Below, in pieces: positions 27,978 to 36,006 of a stretch of DNA of 64,000 nucleotides. Numbering within the stretch: the first letter of the stretch is position 1; the number at the start of each line of letters is the position of its first letter. The position numbers and the translations under genes are program-made. Origin of the DNA: PNOJ01 sp016706845. GTDB lineage: Bacteria; Krumholzibacteriota; Krumholzibacteriia; LZORAL124-64-63. Below the pieces are notes generated by a model. That model did not search any database, was not told where the DNA came from, and saw nothing but the letters and a program-made list of their open reading frames with translations. The stretch covers positions 1 through 64,000 of the forward strand of contig JADJIV010000012.1 of assembly GCA_016706845.1 (NCBI GenBank), written 5' to 3'.

Positions 27978-29010
27978 TCAGGGGGCGCAGATCTCCAGGA
28001 TGGCCCTCTCGAGGATCATCTCGGGCTCCAAGGGACTGCTCTTCATGGCCGCCTCGCAACGGTGGCAGGCCCGCAGGGCCCGCTCCACCGTGGCGTCGCC
28101 CCACAAGCGCGCCGTCTCGAGCGATTGCCGGGCGGCGAACGGCGTGATGCCCAGCAGGCCCGGCACCGCCTTCTCCGGCTGCCCTTCGGCGCGCAGCGCC
28201 GCCACCTGCACCACCTGCTTGACCCGCCAGACCAGCAGCGGCGCCAGCTCGAAGGCCGAGCGGCCTTCCGACAGGAAGCGCTGGAAGGCCGCCAGGCCTT
28301 CGCGTTCGCGTCCCGGGTCCGAGCTGCTTGACCAGTTCGAAGGGATCGATGGCCCGCTGCTCCAGGATGACGGCCCGCAGCGCTTCCTCGTCCAGCCCGT
28401 CCTTGGCCTCGGCGGCGATCAGGGCCAGCTTGTCCAGCTCGCCGTCCAGGGCGTGCAGGTCGTCGCCGACGAGCTCGACCAGCATCTCGGCCAGTTCCAG
28501 GGCCAGCGGCAGCTTCTTGTCCTTGGCGCGCCGCACGGTCCAGTCCACCAGATCGCGCCCGCTCGGCGGCGCCATCTCGAAGAAGCAGCCGGCGGTCTTG
28601 CAGGCCTTGACCCAGGATTTCCGTCCGTCCACCTTCTCGGACATCAGGATGAGGGTCGTCGCCGCGACGGGATCGGCCAGGTAGCGCTGCAAAGCCTGCT
28701 CGGAGGCGGCGTCGCCGACCATGTGCTCGGCCCGCTTGACCCAGATCACCTGGCGGTCGCCGAACATCGGGTAGCTGCGGGCCTGCTGCAGGATCTTGTC
28801 GCAGCCCGCCTGTTCGCCGTCGAATACGTGGGAATTGAAAGCGGAACCCGAAGCGCCCAGGAGCTTGTTCACGAGGTACTCGACAATACTCGAAGCGCGG
28901 TGCGTATCCTCGCCGGCGAGCAGGTAGACGGGCCGGAAGCTGCCGGCGGCGAGTTCGCGGCGCAAGGACGCGAAATCGGGGCCTTCGCTGCGGCCGCCCC
29001 AGTTCGCCAT
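27978..29010 (-). CDS. holA: DNA polymerase III subunit delta HolA, frameshifted near 28318
   Basis: The clamp-loader subunit that opens the beta clamp. From the ATG at 29010 the protein shows RPVYLLAGEDTHRASSIVEYLVN, then MFGDRQVIWVKRAEHM, SEKVDGRKSWVKAC and VELVGDDLHALDGELDKLAL, the HolA order. The C-terminal collar domain (VVQVAALRAEGQPEKAVPGLL through AMKSSPLEPEMILERAILEIC) is in another frame; the switch is near 28318 in CCCGGGTCCG. The repaired gene has about 343 residues, the normal size. It overlaps the lptE stop, the same lptE-holA order as in E. coli. Confidence 0.88.
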
Positions 29011-29567
29011 CACCAATCCTCCACGATCAGGCCCAGGACCTCGCGCACGATCTCGGCGGCCGCTTCCGAGCGGGCCGTCAGTTCGCTGGTGGCGCCGTCG
29101 CCGAGGATGAAGTTGCCGCTGCCGTTGAGGCGCTTGCGGGTGAACACGTTCTCGCCGCCGTCCAGGCGGCGCATCGTCAGCTCGACGGAGATCTGCACCT
29201 GGTACTCGTCGACCTGCATGTTGCCGCCGGTGGCCGAGGTGAACGCCTCGCGGAGCTTGTAGCCGACCACCCGCCCGGCCAGTTCGGTGCGGGCCCCCTC
29301 GAGACCCACCACGCGCAAGGTGTTATCGTCCTGCAGCGCGGTGATGATGGCCTCGGTCAGCTCGATCTCGATGTTGGGCTCCGCGGTGGCGTTCTCCAGG
29401 TACGGCACGTTGACCCAGCGCAGCGACTCGTCGACGCGCCCGCTGCTCGTGGAATAGACGCCGCATCCACCGGCCAGGGCGACCAGGCCCACCAGGCCGG
29501 CCACGACCGCGATCGACGCCCCACAACGCCGCCGTTCAACTTTCCGCAGGTTCACGCACTTCCTCAT
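29010..29567 (-). CDS. lptE: LptE-like LPS-assembly lipoprotein
   Basis: 185 residues. A lipoprotein signal ends in LVALAGGC (lipobox, Cys at about residue 35), then YLENATAEPNIEIELTEAIITALQ, VVGYKLREAFTSATGG and SGNFILGDGATSELTARSEAAAEIVREVL, the pattern of LptE/RlpB homologues outside proteobacteria. It would plug the LptD barrel at the outer membrane. The ATG at 29567 lies inside the end of the upstream regulator gene; a GTG at 29556 is an alternative. Position ahead of holA supports the call. Confidence 0.82.
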   Translation of the reverse strand: MRKCVNLRKVERRRCGASIAVVAGLVGLVALAGGCGVYSTSSGRVDESLRWVNVPYLENATAEPNIEIELTEAIITALQDDNTLRVVGLEGARTELAGRVVGYKLREAFTSATGGNMQVDEYQVQISVELTMRRLDGGENVFTRKRLNGSGNFILGDGATSELTARSEAAAEIVREVLGLIVEDW

Positions 29568-30930
29568 TGATTTTGTACATCTTCAATCTGTATCGCAACT
29601 TATCGCGATTCATGCCCAGCAACTCCGCCGCGCGGGTCTGGTTGCCGCCCGCCTGGGCCAAGGCCTGGCGCACGCAGCGCTTCTCGGCCGCGGCGAGCGT
29701 CTCCTCCAGATGCAATCCGGCCGCCGGCAGGGGTCCGCCCAGCAGAGCCGAGAGATGGGCATCGGGGAGGTTGAGCTGGGCGGCGTCGAGGGTCTCCCCC
29801 TCCCCCAGCAGCACGCCGCGCTCGATCACGTTGCGCAGTTCGCGGATGTTCCCCGGCCAGGGGTAGGCCAGCAGGGCGCCGACCGCGTCCGGCGCCAGCC
29901 GCGACAGACGCTTGTGGAACTGCAGCCCGTACATGCGCAGGAAGTGGTCTGCAAGGGGCAGGATGTCCTCGGGCCGCTCCCGCAGCGACGGCATACGCAA
30001 AGGGACCACGTTGAGCCGGTAGAAGAGGTCCTCCCGGAAGGTGCCGGCCCGCACCATGGCCGACAGGTCGCGGTTCGTCGCGGAGATCAGGCGCACGTCC
30101 ACCGTGATGTCCTTGAGCCCGCCCACGCGCCGGAACACCTGGCGCTCCAGGACGCGCAGGAGCTTCACCTGCAGGGTCGGCGCCATCTCGCCGATCTCGT
30201 CCAGGAACACCGTGCCGTGGTGGGCGAGTTCCAGCAGGCCCTGCTTCTGCTGGCCGGCGTCCGTGAAGGCGCCCTGCTCGTGCCCGAACAGCTCGCTCTC
30301 GAGCAGCTTCTCGGGCAGCGCGGCGCAGTTGATCTCCAGGAACGCCTTGTCGCCGCGGGGCGAGCTGGCGTGGATCAGGTTGGCCAGCACGTCCTTGCCG
30401 ACGCCCGACTCGCCCTCGATCAGGATGGAGGTCTTCTCCCCCTGCGCGATCTTGCGGACCGTCGCGTAGATCTCCTGCATGGCGGGGGCCAGGCTCATCA
30501 CCATGCCCGGCGTCCGCGCGAAGCCCTGCCCGCGGCGGCGCAGGGCGGCGAGCTCGGCGGCGTCGCGCGTCGCCTCGAGGCCGCGCCGGATGGCCAGATG
30601 CAGCTGGTCGATCTTGAAGGGCTTGCGGATCACGTCGAAGGCGCCGCCGCGCATGGCGTCGACCGCCGTCTCGAGGTCGATGTGGGCGCTCATGAGGATC
30701 ACGCACATCCGCGGGAACCGGGCGTGGATCTCGCGCAGGACCTCCAGGCCGTGGCGGTCCGGCAGCACCATGTCCAGCAGGACCAGGTCGGGGATCTGTT
30801 CGTGGACGGCCGCCAGGGCTTCCTCGCCGTTGGCCGCCGTGTTGACGACGTGCCCCTCGTGGGCGAGGGTCTGACGCAGGAATTGCAGGATGGAGGCCTG
30901 GTCGTCGACCACGAGCAGCTGGGCGGACAT
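29536..30930 (-). CDS. NtrC-family sigma-54-dependent response regulator
   Basis: 464 residues: receiver domain (about 1-120; phospho-acceptor in DLVLLDMVLPD), AAA+ domain (about 150-380; Walker A GESGVGKD, Walker B VFLDEIGEM, RPEDILPLADHFL) and a Fis-type helix-turn-helix (QAGGNQTRAAELLGMNRDKL). The sigma-54 contact loop reads GAFTDA instead of GAFTGA. Residues needed for phosphorylation look intact. No sensor kinase is next to it. It lies downstream of the polysaccharide genes, one of which has a sigma-54 promoter (35397), so it is the obvious candidate regulator. Confidence 0.93.
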   Translation of the reverse strand: MSAQLLVVDDQASILQFLRQTLAHEGHVVNTAANGEEALAAVHEQIPDLVLLDMVLPDRHGLEVLREIHARFPRMCVILMSAHIDLETAVDAMRGGAFDVIRKPFKIDQLHLAIRRGLEATRDAAELAALRRRGQGFARTPGMVMSLAPAMQEIYATVRKIAQGEKTSILIEGESGVGKDVLANLIHASSPRGDKAFLEINCAALPEKLLESELFGHEQGAFTDAGQQKQGLLELAHHGTVFLDEIGEMAPTLQVKLLRVLERQVFRRVGGLKDITVDVRLISATNRDLSAMVRAGTFREDLFYRLNVVPLRMPSLRERPEDILPLADHFLRMYGLQFHKRLSRLAPDAVGALLAYPWPGNIRELRNVIERGVLLGEGETLDAAQLNLPDAHLSALLGGPLPAAGLHLEETLAAAEKRCVRQALAQAGGNQTRAAELLGMNRDKLRYRLKMYKINEEVREPAES

Positions 30931-31042
30931 CTCACCTCCGGCGGTTAGCGGCGGACTCCGGCGCGATTATCGAGGGGCGGCGCGTTCCTGGCAAGTTCGA
31001 GTTGTCGCGGTCGAATAGTCGTGGTGGGGCGGTCGGGGCCGG

Positions 31043-31825
31043 TCAGTGGGCGCCTTCGCCCTGGAGCAGGACGCGGAAGGTCATGGCCAGGATCCGCAGG
31101 TCGGTCCGCAGGCTGAGGGTGCTGATGTACTGGCGGTCGAGGGCCACCTTGCGGCGGACCGAATCGACGTCGGTGTCGTAGCCGTTGATCACCTGCGCGA
31201 GGCCGGTGATGCCCGGCAGCACGATCAGCCGGTCGTGGTAGCAGGGCACGTCGTTCTCCAGCTGGCGGATGAAGCAGAGCCGTTCGGGGCGCGGCCCGAT
31301 GACGCTCATCTCGCCGCGCAGCACGTTGACGAACTGCGGGAACTCGTCGAGGCGCGACTTGCGCAGGACGCGGCCGACGCGGGTGACGCGGTCGTCGTGC
31401 TTCGACGCCCACTGCGGCCCGTGCGCCTCGGCGTCCTGGCGCATGGTGCGCAGCTTGTAGATCCGGAAGGGGCGGCCGGGATAGACGACGCGGCGACGCT
31501 CGGGGCAGGACGGGCAGGGCGAGCGCCGCTGACGGCGGTCGATGCCGATGCGGGACTGCAGGAAGAAGATCGGGCCGCGCGAGTCGAGCCTGATGGCCAG
31601 CGCGATCAGCGGCAGGAACGCCGCGAAGACCGCCAGGGCCACGATCGCGATGCCCACGTCGATCCCGCGCTTGATCCCCCGGGCGTAGGCCACCGCCCGC
31701 TCGGCGACGAGCTGGTCGTCAAGCCCGTGCAGCGGCTCGAGCAGGCCGTCGCCGACCAGGGAGGTCCGCAAAGGCTGCCGGTCGAGCCGTACTTCTGCAC
31801 GGAACGGATCGTTCTCGACGCGCAC
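31043..31825 (-). CDS. Bacterial sugar transferase (polyprenyl-phosphate phosphoglycosyltransferase)
   Basis: 260 residues with one membrane helix (about 58-80, VGIAIVALAVFAAFLPLIALAI) followed by the monotopic PGT domain: FRIYKLRTMRQDAE, SRLDEFPQFVNVLRGEMSVIGPRPE and LPGITGLAQVING. These enzymes start exopolysaccharide or O-antigen repeat synthesis by loading a sugar phosphate on undecaprenyl phosphate. The N-terminal 55 residues are not conserved. It follows the Wza-like gene but is separated from it by a hairpin terminator at 32003. Confidence 0.9.
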   Translation of the reverse strand: MRVENDPFRAEVRLDRQPLRTSLVGDGLLEPLHGLDDQLVAERAVAYARGIKRGIDVGIAIVALAVFAAFLPLIALAIRLDSRGPIFFLQSRIGIDRRQRRSPCPSCPERRRVVYPGRPFRIYKLRTMRQDAEAHGPQWASKHDDRVTRVGRVLRKSRLDEFPQFVNVLRGEMSVIGPRPERLCFIRQLENDVPCYHDRLIVLPGITGLAQVINGYDTDVDSVRRKVALDRQYISTLSLRTDLRILAMTFRVLLQGEGAH

Positions 31826-31903
31826 GCGATGACCTCGCTTCTCCCTTAAGTGACGCGCGGCCGGCGCCGTGGTGGCGCACGTCAGCCGTGTCCGGCGACG
31901 TCA

Positions 31904-31921
31904 CATCCTCAGGCGAGGATG
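31904..31921. promoter_or_regulatory. Perfect short inverted repeat upstream of the sugar transferase
   Basis: CATCCTC-AGGC-GAGGATG, a 7-bp perfect stem, about 80 bases before the sugar transferase start. It could be an operator or leader hairpin; there is no T run, so it is probably not a terminator. Confidence 0.35.
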
Positions 31922-32002
31922 CTACGATCATACAGGATTCCGGGCCGGCCTTCAAGATTATCGGCCGGCGGTCGAATTTCTTGAGCGGTGATCGGCGGGA
32001 AA

Positions 32003-32037
32003 GGAAGCCCCTATCCCATTGCTGGATAGGGGCTTCC
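32003..32037 (-). terminator. Strong hairpin terminator after the Wza-like gene
   Basis: GGAAGCCCCTATCC and its exact complement enclose a 7-base loop: a perfect 14-bp stem, followed on the minus strand by TTTCCC. It lies 10 bases past the Wza-like stop, dividing the polysaccharide cluster into two transcripts or acting as a partial terminator. Confidence 0.8.
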
Positions 32038-32046
32038 GTTCGGACG

Positions 32047-33027
32047 TCAGTTGAGGCGGTTCAGGGCGATCGAGACGGCGGCCGCCGTCGAGATGGTGCC
32101 CAGGAGGATCGGGTAAAACGTCCGGAAGAATCCGGGCGAGTGCTGGGGGACCTGGACCGTGTCCCCCGGGTAGACGCGGGGATTGCCGGCCAGGTCGCCG
32201 CGCTCCAGGAAGGAGACGAGGTCCACGGGCCGCGACGAGTAGCGGCCCTGCTCATCGGCATGGACCCACCAGACCTTCTTGAGATTCCCGGTCTCGATCG
32301 GCGCGCCGGCGAGCATCAGCACGGTCATCAGGCGCGTCGGTTCGTTGATGAGGAACGTCCCGGGCGTGGCCACGCCGCCGAACACCTGGACGCCCCGCGC
32401 CGGCGCCACCTGCGCCATCGCGCTGCCGGGCACGATCACCGTGTCGCCGGCGTTCAGGGCCACCGGCGACGAGGGTCCGCTGCCGGTGATGATGCCGCTG
32501 ACGTCGTGGACCGAGGACATGGTCTCGCCCGTCCCTTCGGCCACCACACGCACCTGCGTGAGGTTGGCGTCGGGCGCGGGACCGCCCGCGGCGCGCAGGA
32601 CGTCCCAGAGCGTCGGCGCCGTTTCGAACGTGTAGCTGCCGGGATTCGCGACCGCCCCCAGGATGTAGACGCGCAGGGCGTTGTACTGCATCACGGTCAG
32701 CGAAACGTCGGAGATCTCACGGTTGAAAAGGCGCAACTTCTCCCGCACGAGTTGCTCGGCCTCGCGCAGGGTCAGTCCCGCCACCTGCACCTCGCCGACC
32801 AGCGGCACCACCGCGGTGCCGTCGGGACGGACCGTGAGGCTGCGGTCGAGCGTCGGCTGCTGCAGGACGTTCAACTGGACCACGTCACCGCTGCCGAGAC
32901 GGTAGGCGGCGGGCGGCTGGGCAGGGATGACGAGGGGTTCCTGCGTACTGTCGGTCGGCTGGGCCGTGGCGATGGTCGCGAAGGCGAGCAGCAGCGCAGC
33001 GAGCAGACAGAGCGTGCGGCGATTCAT
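32047..33027 (-). CDS. Wza-like polysaccharide export protein (Poly_export/SLBB)
   Basis: 326 residues. A signal peptide (LCLLAALLLAFATIATA) is followed by the Poly_export domain (YRLGSGDVVQLNVLQQPTLD and VPLVGEVQVAGLTLREAEQLV) and SLBB repeats (YILGAVANPGSYTFETAPTLWDVLRAAGG and VQVFGGVATPGTFLINEPTRLMTVLMLAG). A hydrophobic helix near the end (TFYPILLGTISTAAAVSIAL) replaces the Wza barrel helix and suggests membrane anchoring. It should form the periplasmic/outer-membrane channel for the polymer made by this cluster. Confidence 0.9.
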   Translation of the reverse strand: MNRRTLCLLAALLLAFATIATAQPTDSTQEPLVIPAQPPAAYRLGSGDVVQLNVLQQPTLDRSLTVRPDGTAVVPLVGEVQVAGLTLREAEQLVREKLRLFNREISDVSLTVMQYNALRVYILGAVANPGSYTFETAPTLWDVLRAAGGPAPDANLTQVRVVAEGTGETMSSVHDVSGIITGSGPSSPVALNAGDTVIVPGSAMAQVAPARGVQVFGGVATPGTFLINEPTRLMTVLMLAGAPIETGNLKKVWWVHADEQGRYSSRPVDLVSFLERGDLAGNPRVYPGDTVQVPQHSPGFFRTFYPILLGTISTAAAVSIALNRLN

Positions 33028-33061
33028 GGGGCTCCTTCCGGTTCCGGCGGCGCCGGACGGC

Positions 33062-34000
33062 TCAGGCCTTCTGTTCCCGATACCAGGCCACGGTGCGCGC
33101 CAGGCCGGTGGTGAAGTCGACCTGGGGCGTGTAGCCGATCACCTCGCGGGCCAGCGAGATGTCGGCCTGCGAGTGCGGCACGTCCCCGGCGCGCGCCGGG
33201 CCGTGGACGGCCGGCAGGGTCGAACCGGCGTGACGCTGGATCAGCGCGTACAGCTCGTTGAGCGAGAAGCGGTCACCGCAGGCCACGTTCACGGTGCGGC
33301 CGCCCGGATCCGGCGCCTCGGCCGCGCAGAGATTCGCGTGCACCACGTTGTCGATGTACGTGAAATCGCGCGAGAAGGTGCCGTCGCCGTTGATGACGGG
33401 CGCCTCCCCCGCCAGCAGGCGCGTGATGAAGATGGGCACGACGGCCGCGTACTGGCTCTGGGGATCCTGCCGCGGCCCGAACACGTTGAAGTAGCGCAGG
33501 CCGACGCAGCTCAACCCGTACAGGCGCGCGAACACCGCAAGGTAGAGCTCACCCACGTACTTCTGCACCGCGTACGGCGACATCGGGTCGTACTTCATGT
33601 CCTCGCGCTTGGGCAGGCTGGGCGAGTCGCCGTAGGCGGAGCTGCTGGCCGCGTAGACCAGCCGCTTGACGCCCGCGTCCCGCGCGGCGACCAGCAGGTT
33701 CAGCGTGCCGTCGACGTTGTGCAGGTGCGAGGTGAGCGGGTCGTCGACGCTGCGCGGCACCGAGGCCAGGGCGGCCTGGTGGAAGACGACGTCGATGCCC
33801 TCGCAGCAGCGCCGGGCGGTTTCCGGATCGGTGATCGATCCCTCCACGAACGTGATCCCGTCCCGGACGGCCGCCAGGTTGGCGAGCTTGCCGGTGGACA
33901 GGTTGTCCAGGACCGTCACCCGGTCGCCGCGCGCGACCAGGGCCGCCGTGAGATGTGAACCGATGAAACCGGCGCCGCCGGTCACCAGACAGTGCTTCAT
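33062..34000 (-). CDS. NAD-dependent UDP-sugar 4-epimerase (WbpP/TviC-like)
   Basis: 312 residues, extended SDR fold: GGAGFIGSHL at residues 8-17, then the catalytic serine in YAASSSAYGDS and tyrosine/lysine in PYAVQKYVGE (Y-x3-K), GLRYFNVFGPRQDPQSQYAAV and RDFTYIDNVV. This profile fits the UDP-GlcNAc/UDP-GlcNAcA C4-epimerase group rather than GalE (shorter C-terminus). Next to a UDP-sugar 6-dehydrogenase it probably makes a UDP-GalNAc(A)-type precursor for the polymer. Exact sugar is inference. Confidence 0.87.
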   Translation of the reverse strand: MKHCLVTGGAGFIGSHLTAALVARGDRVTVLDNLSTGKLANLAAVRDGITFVEGSITDPETARRCCEGIDVVFHQAALASVPRSVDDPLTSHLHNVDGTLNLLVAARDAGVKRLVYAASSSAYGDSPSLPKREDMKYDPMSPYAVQKYVGELYLAVFARLYGLSCVGLRYFNVFGPRQDPQSQYAAVVPIFITRLLAGEAPVINGDGTFSRDFTYIDNVVHANLCAAEAPDPGGRTVNVACGDRFSLNELYALIQRHAGSTLPAVHGPARAGDVPHSQADISLAREVIGYTPQVDFTTGLARTVAWYREQKA

Positions 34001-34021
34001 TCGATCCTCCGTGTTCCCCGA

Positions 34022-35323
34022 CTACAGTTTGAACAGGTGCTCGCTCCGTTGGCCCTTCAGTGCGTTGCGCGTGTCGACGACCGGCTTGCCGGTCTTCAGC
34101 AGCAGCGTGTGGTCGACGGTCCGGTGCGGAGTGATGATCACCGCCGCGTCGAACTTCTTCAGGGAGGCCAGGTCCCAGGACGCCAGCTGCGGCATCGACT
34201 CGAATCCGTGCAGCGACGTCACGTGCGGGTCGTACCAGGTCACCTCGGCCCCGCGCTTGTGGAGCAGCTCCATGATATCCAGAGCCGGCGATTCCCGCAC
34301 GTCGTCGATGTCGGGCTTGTAGGCCACCCCGACGCACAGCACGCGGCTGCCCTTGACGGAGCGCTCGACGCTGTTGAGCGCCTCGGCCACCAGCCCGGCC
34401 ACGTGGCGGGGCATGGCGCCGTTGACCTGGCCGGCCAGCTCGATGAAGCGCGCCTCCATGCCGAACTGGCGCGCCTTCCACGAGAAGTAGAACGGGTCGA
34501 TGGGGATGCAGTGGCCGCCCAGGCCGGGGCCGGGGTAGAAGGGCATGAAGCCGAAGGGCTTGGTGGAGGCGGCGTCGATGACCTCCCAGACGTCGATGCC
34601 CATCCGGTCGCACATCAGGGCGATCTCGTTGACCATGCCGATGTTCACGCTGCGGAACGTGTTCTCCAGCAGCTTCACCGTCTCGGCGACGCGGGCGTTG
34701 CTGACCGGGACCACGCGGTCCATGACCTGGCCGTAGAGGGCCGCGGCCGCCGTGGTGCAGGCGGGCGTCACGCCGCCGACGACCTTCGGGATGTTGCGGG
34801 TCTGGTAGACCGGGTTGCCCGGATCGACGCGCTCCGGCGAGAACGCCAGGTGGAAGTCCTTGCCGACGACCAGGCCGCCCTCGTGCAGGCGCGGCAGGAT
34901 GACTTCCTCGCAGGTGCCGGGGTAGGTCGTGCTCTCCAGGATCACCAGCATGCCGGGGTGCAGGCGCGGCGCGATGACGTCGACGGCCGACTGGATGAAG
35001 CTCATGTCGGGGTCGTGCGTCTTGCTCAGGGGGGTCGGCACGCAGATGTTCACGCTGTCGCAGTGCGACAGGACGTCGGGCGAGGTCGTCGCGCGCAGCA
35101 GGCCGGCGTCGACGGCGGCCTTCACGTCGGCCGCGGGCACGTCGATGATGTAGCTGTCGCCCCGGTTCAGGGCCGCGACCTTGCCTTCATCCAGTTCGAT
35201 GCCCGTGACCTTGAAGCCCGCCTTGCAGTACTCGATCGCCAGCGGCAGGCCCACGTAGCCGAGACCGATGACCGCGAGGTGCGCGGTGCGCTTCTGGAAC
35301 TTCTCCTGGATCATCATCCCCAT
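34022..35323 (-). CDS. Nucleotide-sugar 6-dehydrogenase (UDP-GlcNAc/ManNAc dehydrogenase, WbpA/TviB-like)
   Basis: 433 residues from the ATG at 35323 (AGAAGAGGG just upstream). The NAD-binding GLGYVGLPLAIEYCKAG is at about residues 18-34, STTYPGTCEEV and SPERVDPGNP follow, and the catalytic cysteine is in GPGLGGHCIPIDPFY. The C-terminal UDP-binding domain is complete (CVGVAYKPDIDDVRESPALDIMELL). It oxidises a UDP-HexNAc to the uronic acid. It is the first gene of the polysaccharide unit and lies about 70 bases behind a sigma-54 promoter. Confidence 0.9.
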   Translation of the reverse strand: MGMMIQEKFQKRTAHLAVIGLGYVGLPLAIEYCKAGFKVTGIELDEGKVAALNRGDSYIIDVPAADVKAAVDAGLLRATTSPDVLSHCDSVNICVPTPLSKTHDPDMSFIQSAVDVIAPRLHPGMLVILESTTYPGTCEEVILPRLHEGGLVVGKDFHLAFSPERVDPGNPVYQTRNIPKVVGGVTPACTTAAAALYGQVMDRVVPVSNARVAETVKLLENTFRSVNIGMVNEIALMCDRMGIDVWEVIDAASTKPFGFMPFYPGPGLGGHCIPIDPFYFSWKARQFGMEARFIELAGQVNGAMPRHVAGLVAEALNSVERSVKGSRVLCVGVAYKPDIDDVRESPALDIMELLHKRGAEVTWYDPHVTSLHGFESMPQLASWDLASLKKFDAAVIITPHRTVDHTLLLKTGKPVVDTRNALKGQRSEHLFKL

Positions 35324-35396
35324 CCCTCTTCTGTTCTGCGCCGGCAGGCGGCGGACGGCGTCCGCGACTGGCGTACCGGCGCAACCGACCGCGAAA

Positions 35397-35412
35397 AGCA
35401 AGGAGAATGCCA
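35397..35412 (-). promoter_or_regulatory. Sigma-54 promoter of the polysaccharide operon
   Basis: On the minus strand TGGCATTCTCCTTGCT contains GG-N10-GC and matches TGGCA-N6-TTGC exactly. The predicted start is about 60 bases before the dehydrogenase ATG at 35323. The cluster ends with a sigma-54 activator gene, which supports the site. Confidence 0.7.
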
Positions 35413-35426
35413 CAAGCCCCGCGGGT

Positions 35427-35855
35427 CTAGGTCCTATCCCAGCCCGAGCGCGCTCGGGCGCCCCAGAGGCGCCACTCCCCTATCAACCCCTTGATACTTA
35501 ACAGATTAAGCACGACGCGCCGCACCGTCAACACCAGGACAACGCCGACCACGCCCAGCAGCAGGACTTCGCCCCAAACACCGGCCCTGGCGCGATGGTG
35601 ATCGAAAAGGCGGTGCGCGGTCAGCCCGAAACTGACCAGCAGACCGGCCAGGATGACCGAAAGGACGGTTTTGATGGTGGTCTGGATCAGTTCGTCGCGG
35701 CAGCGCAACGATTGGCGCAGCGGGAACGCGTCGGAATTCTCGGCGAAGCGCGAACGGTTGGGACGGCCTGGTCGCTCACGCAGTCCTCCTGCTCGCGCCG
35801 TACACAGGGCCGGCCGGCAGTGCCCGGCCAAAGAAGAGAAGGGGCTCCGGTCCAT
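35427..35855 (-). CDS. Hypothetical small membrane protein
   Basis: Convincing coding sequence is limited to the last about 90 residues: two hydrophobic helices (TTIKTVLSVILAGLLVSFGLT and GEVLLLGVVGVVLVLTVRRVV) joined by a short basic loop, ending in a charged tail. The start is uncertain; the ATG at 35855 gives 142 residues but the first 50 look like leader sequence. It lies between tRNA-Arg and the sigma-54 promoter. No family recognised. Confidence 0.45.
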   Translation of the reverse strand: MDRSPFSSLAGHCRPALCTARAGGLRERPGRPNRSRFAENSDAFPLRQSLRCRDELIQTTIKTVLSVILAGLLVSFGLTAHRLFDHHRARAGVWGEVLLLGVVGVVLVLTVRRVVLNLLSIKGLIGEWRLWGARARSGWDRT

Positions 35856-35884
35856 CCAGAAACCCCAAGCCCTGATTCGAGTTC

Positions 35885-35961
35885 TGGTACGCCCGGCGGG
35901 ATTCGAACCCACGACCTCTTGCTCCGGAGGCAAGCGCTCTATCCAGCTGAGCTACGGGCGC
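35885..35961 (-). tRNA. tRNA-Arg (anticodon CCG)
   Basis: On the minus strand, acceptor GCGCCCG pairs with CGGGCGT (one G-U), D arm GCTC...GAGC, anticodon stem CTTGC/GCAAG around CTCCGGA, anticodon CCG; T loop TTCGAAT; CCA encoded. A promoter lies directly upstream. Confidence 0.95.
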
Positions 35962-35977
35962 ACGATGAGCGGCAGCT

Positions 35978-36006
35978 AGTATCGCCGCTGGAAGTGCGGG
36001 GGTCAA
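35978..36006 (-). promoter_or_regulatory. Promoter of tRNA-Arg(CCG)
   Basis: Minus-strand TTGACC (36006-36001), 17 bp, GATACT (35983-35978), 17 bases before the tRNA. The -35 overlaps the recN stop region. Confidence 0.6.
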
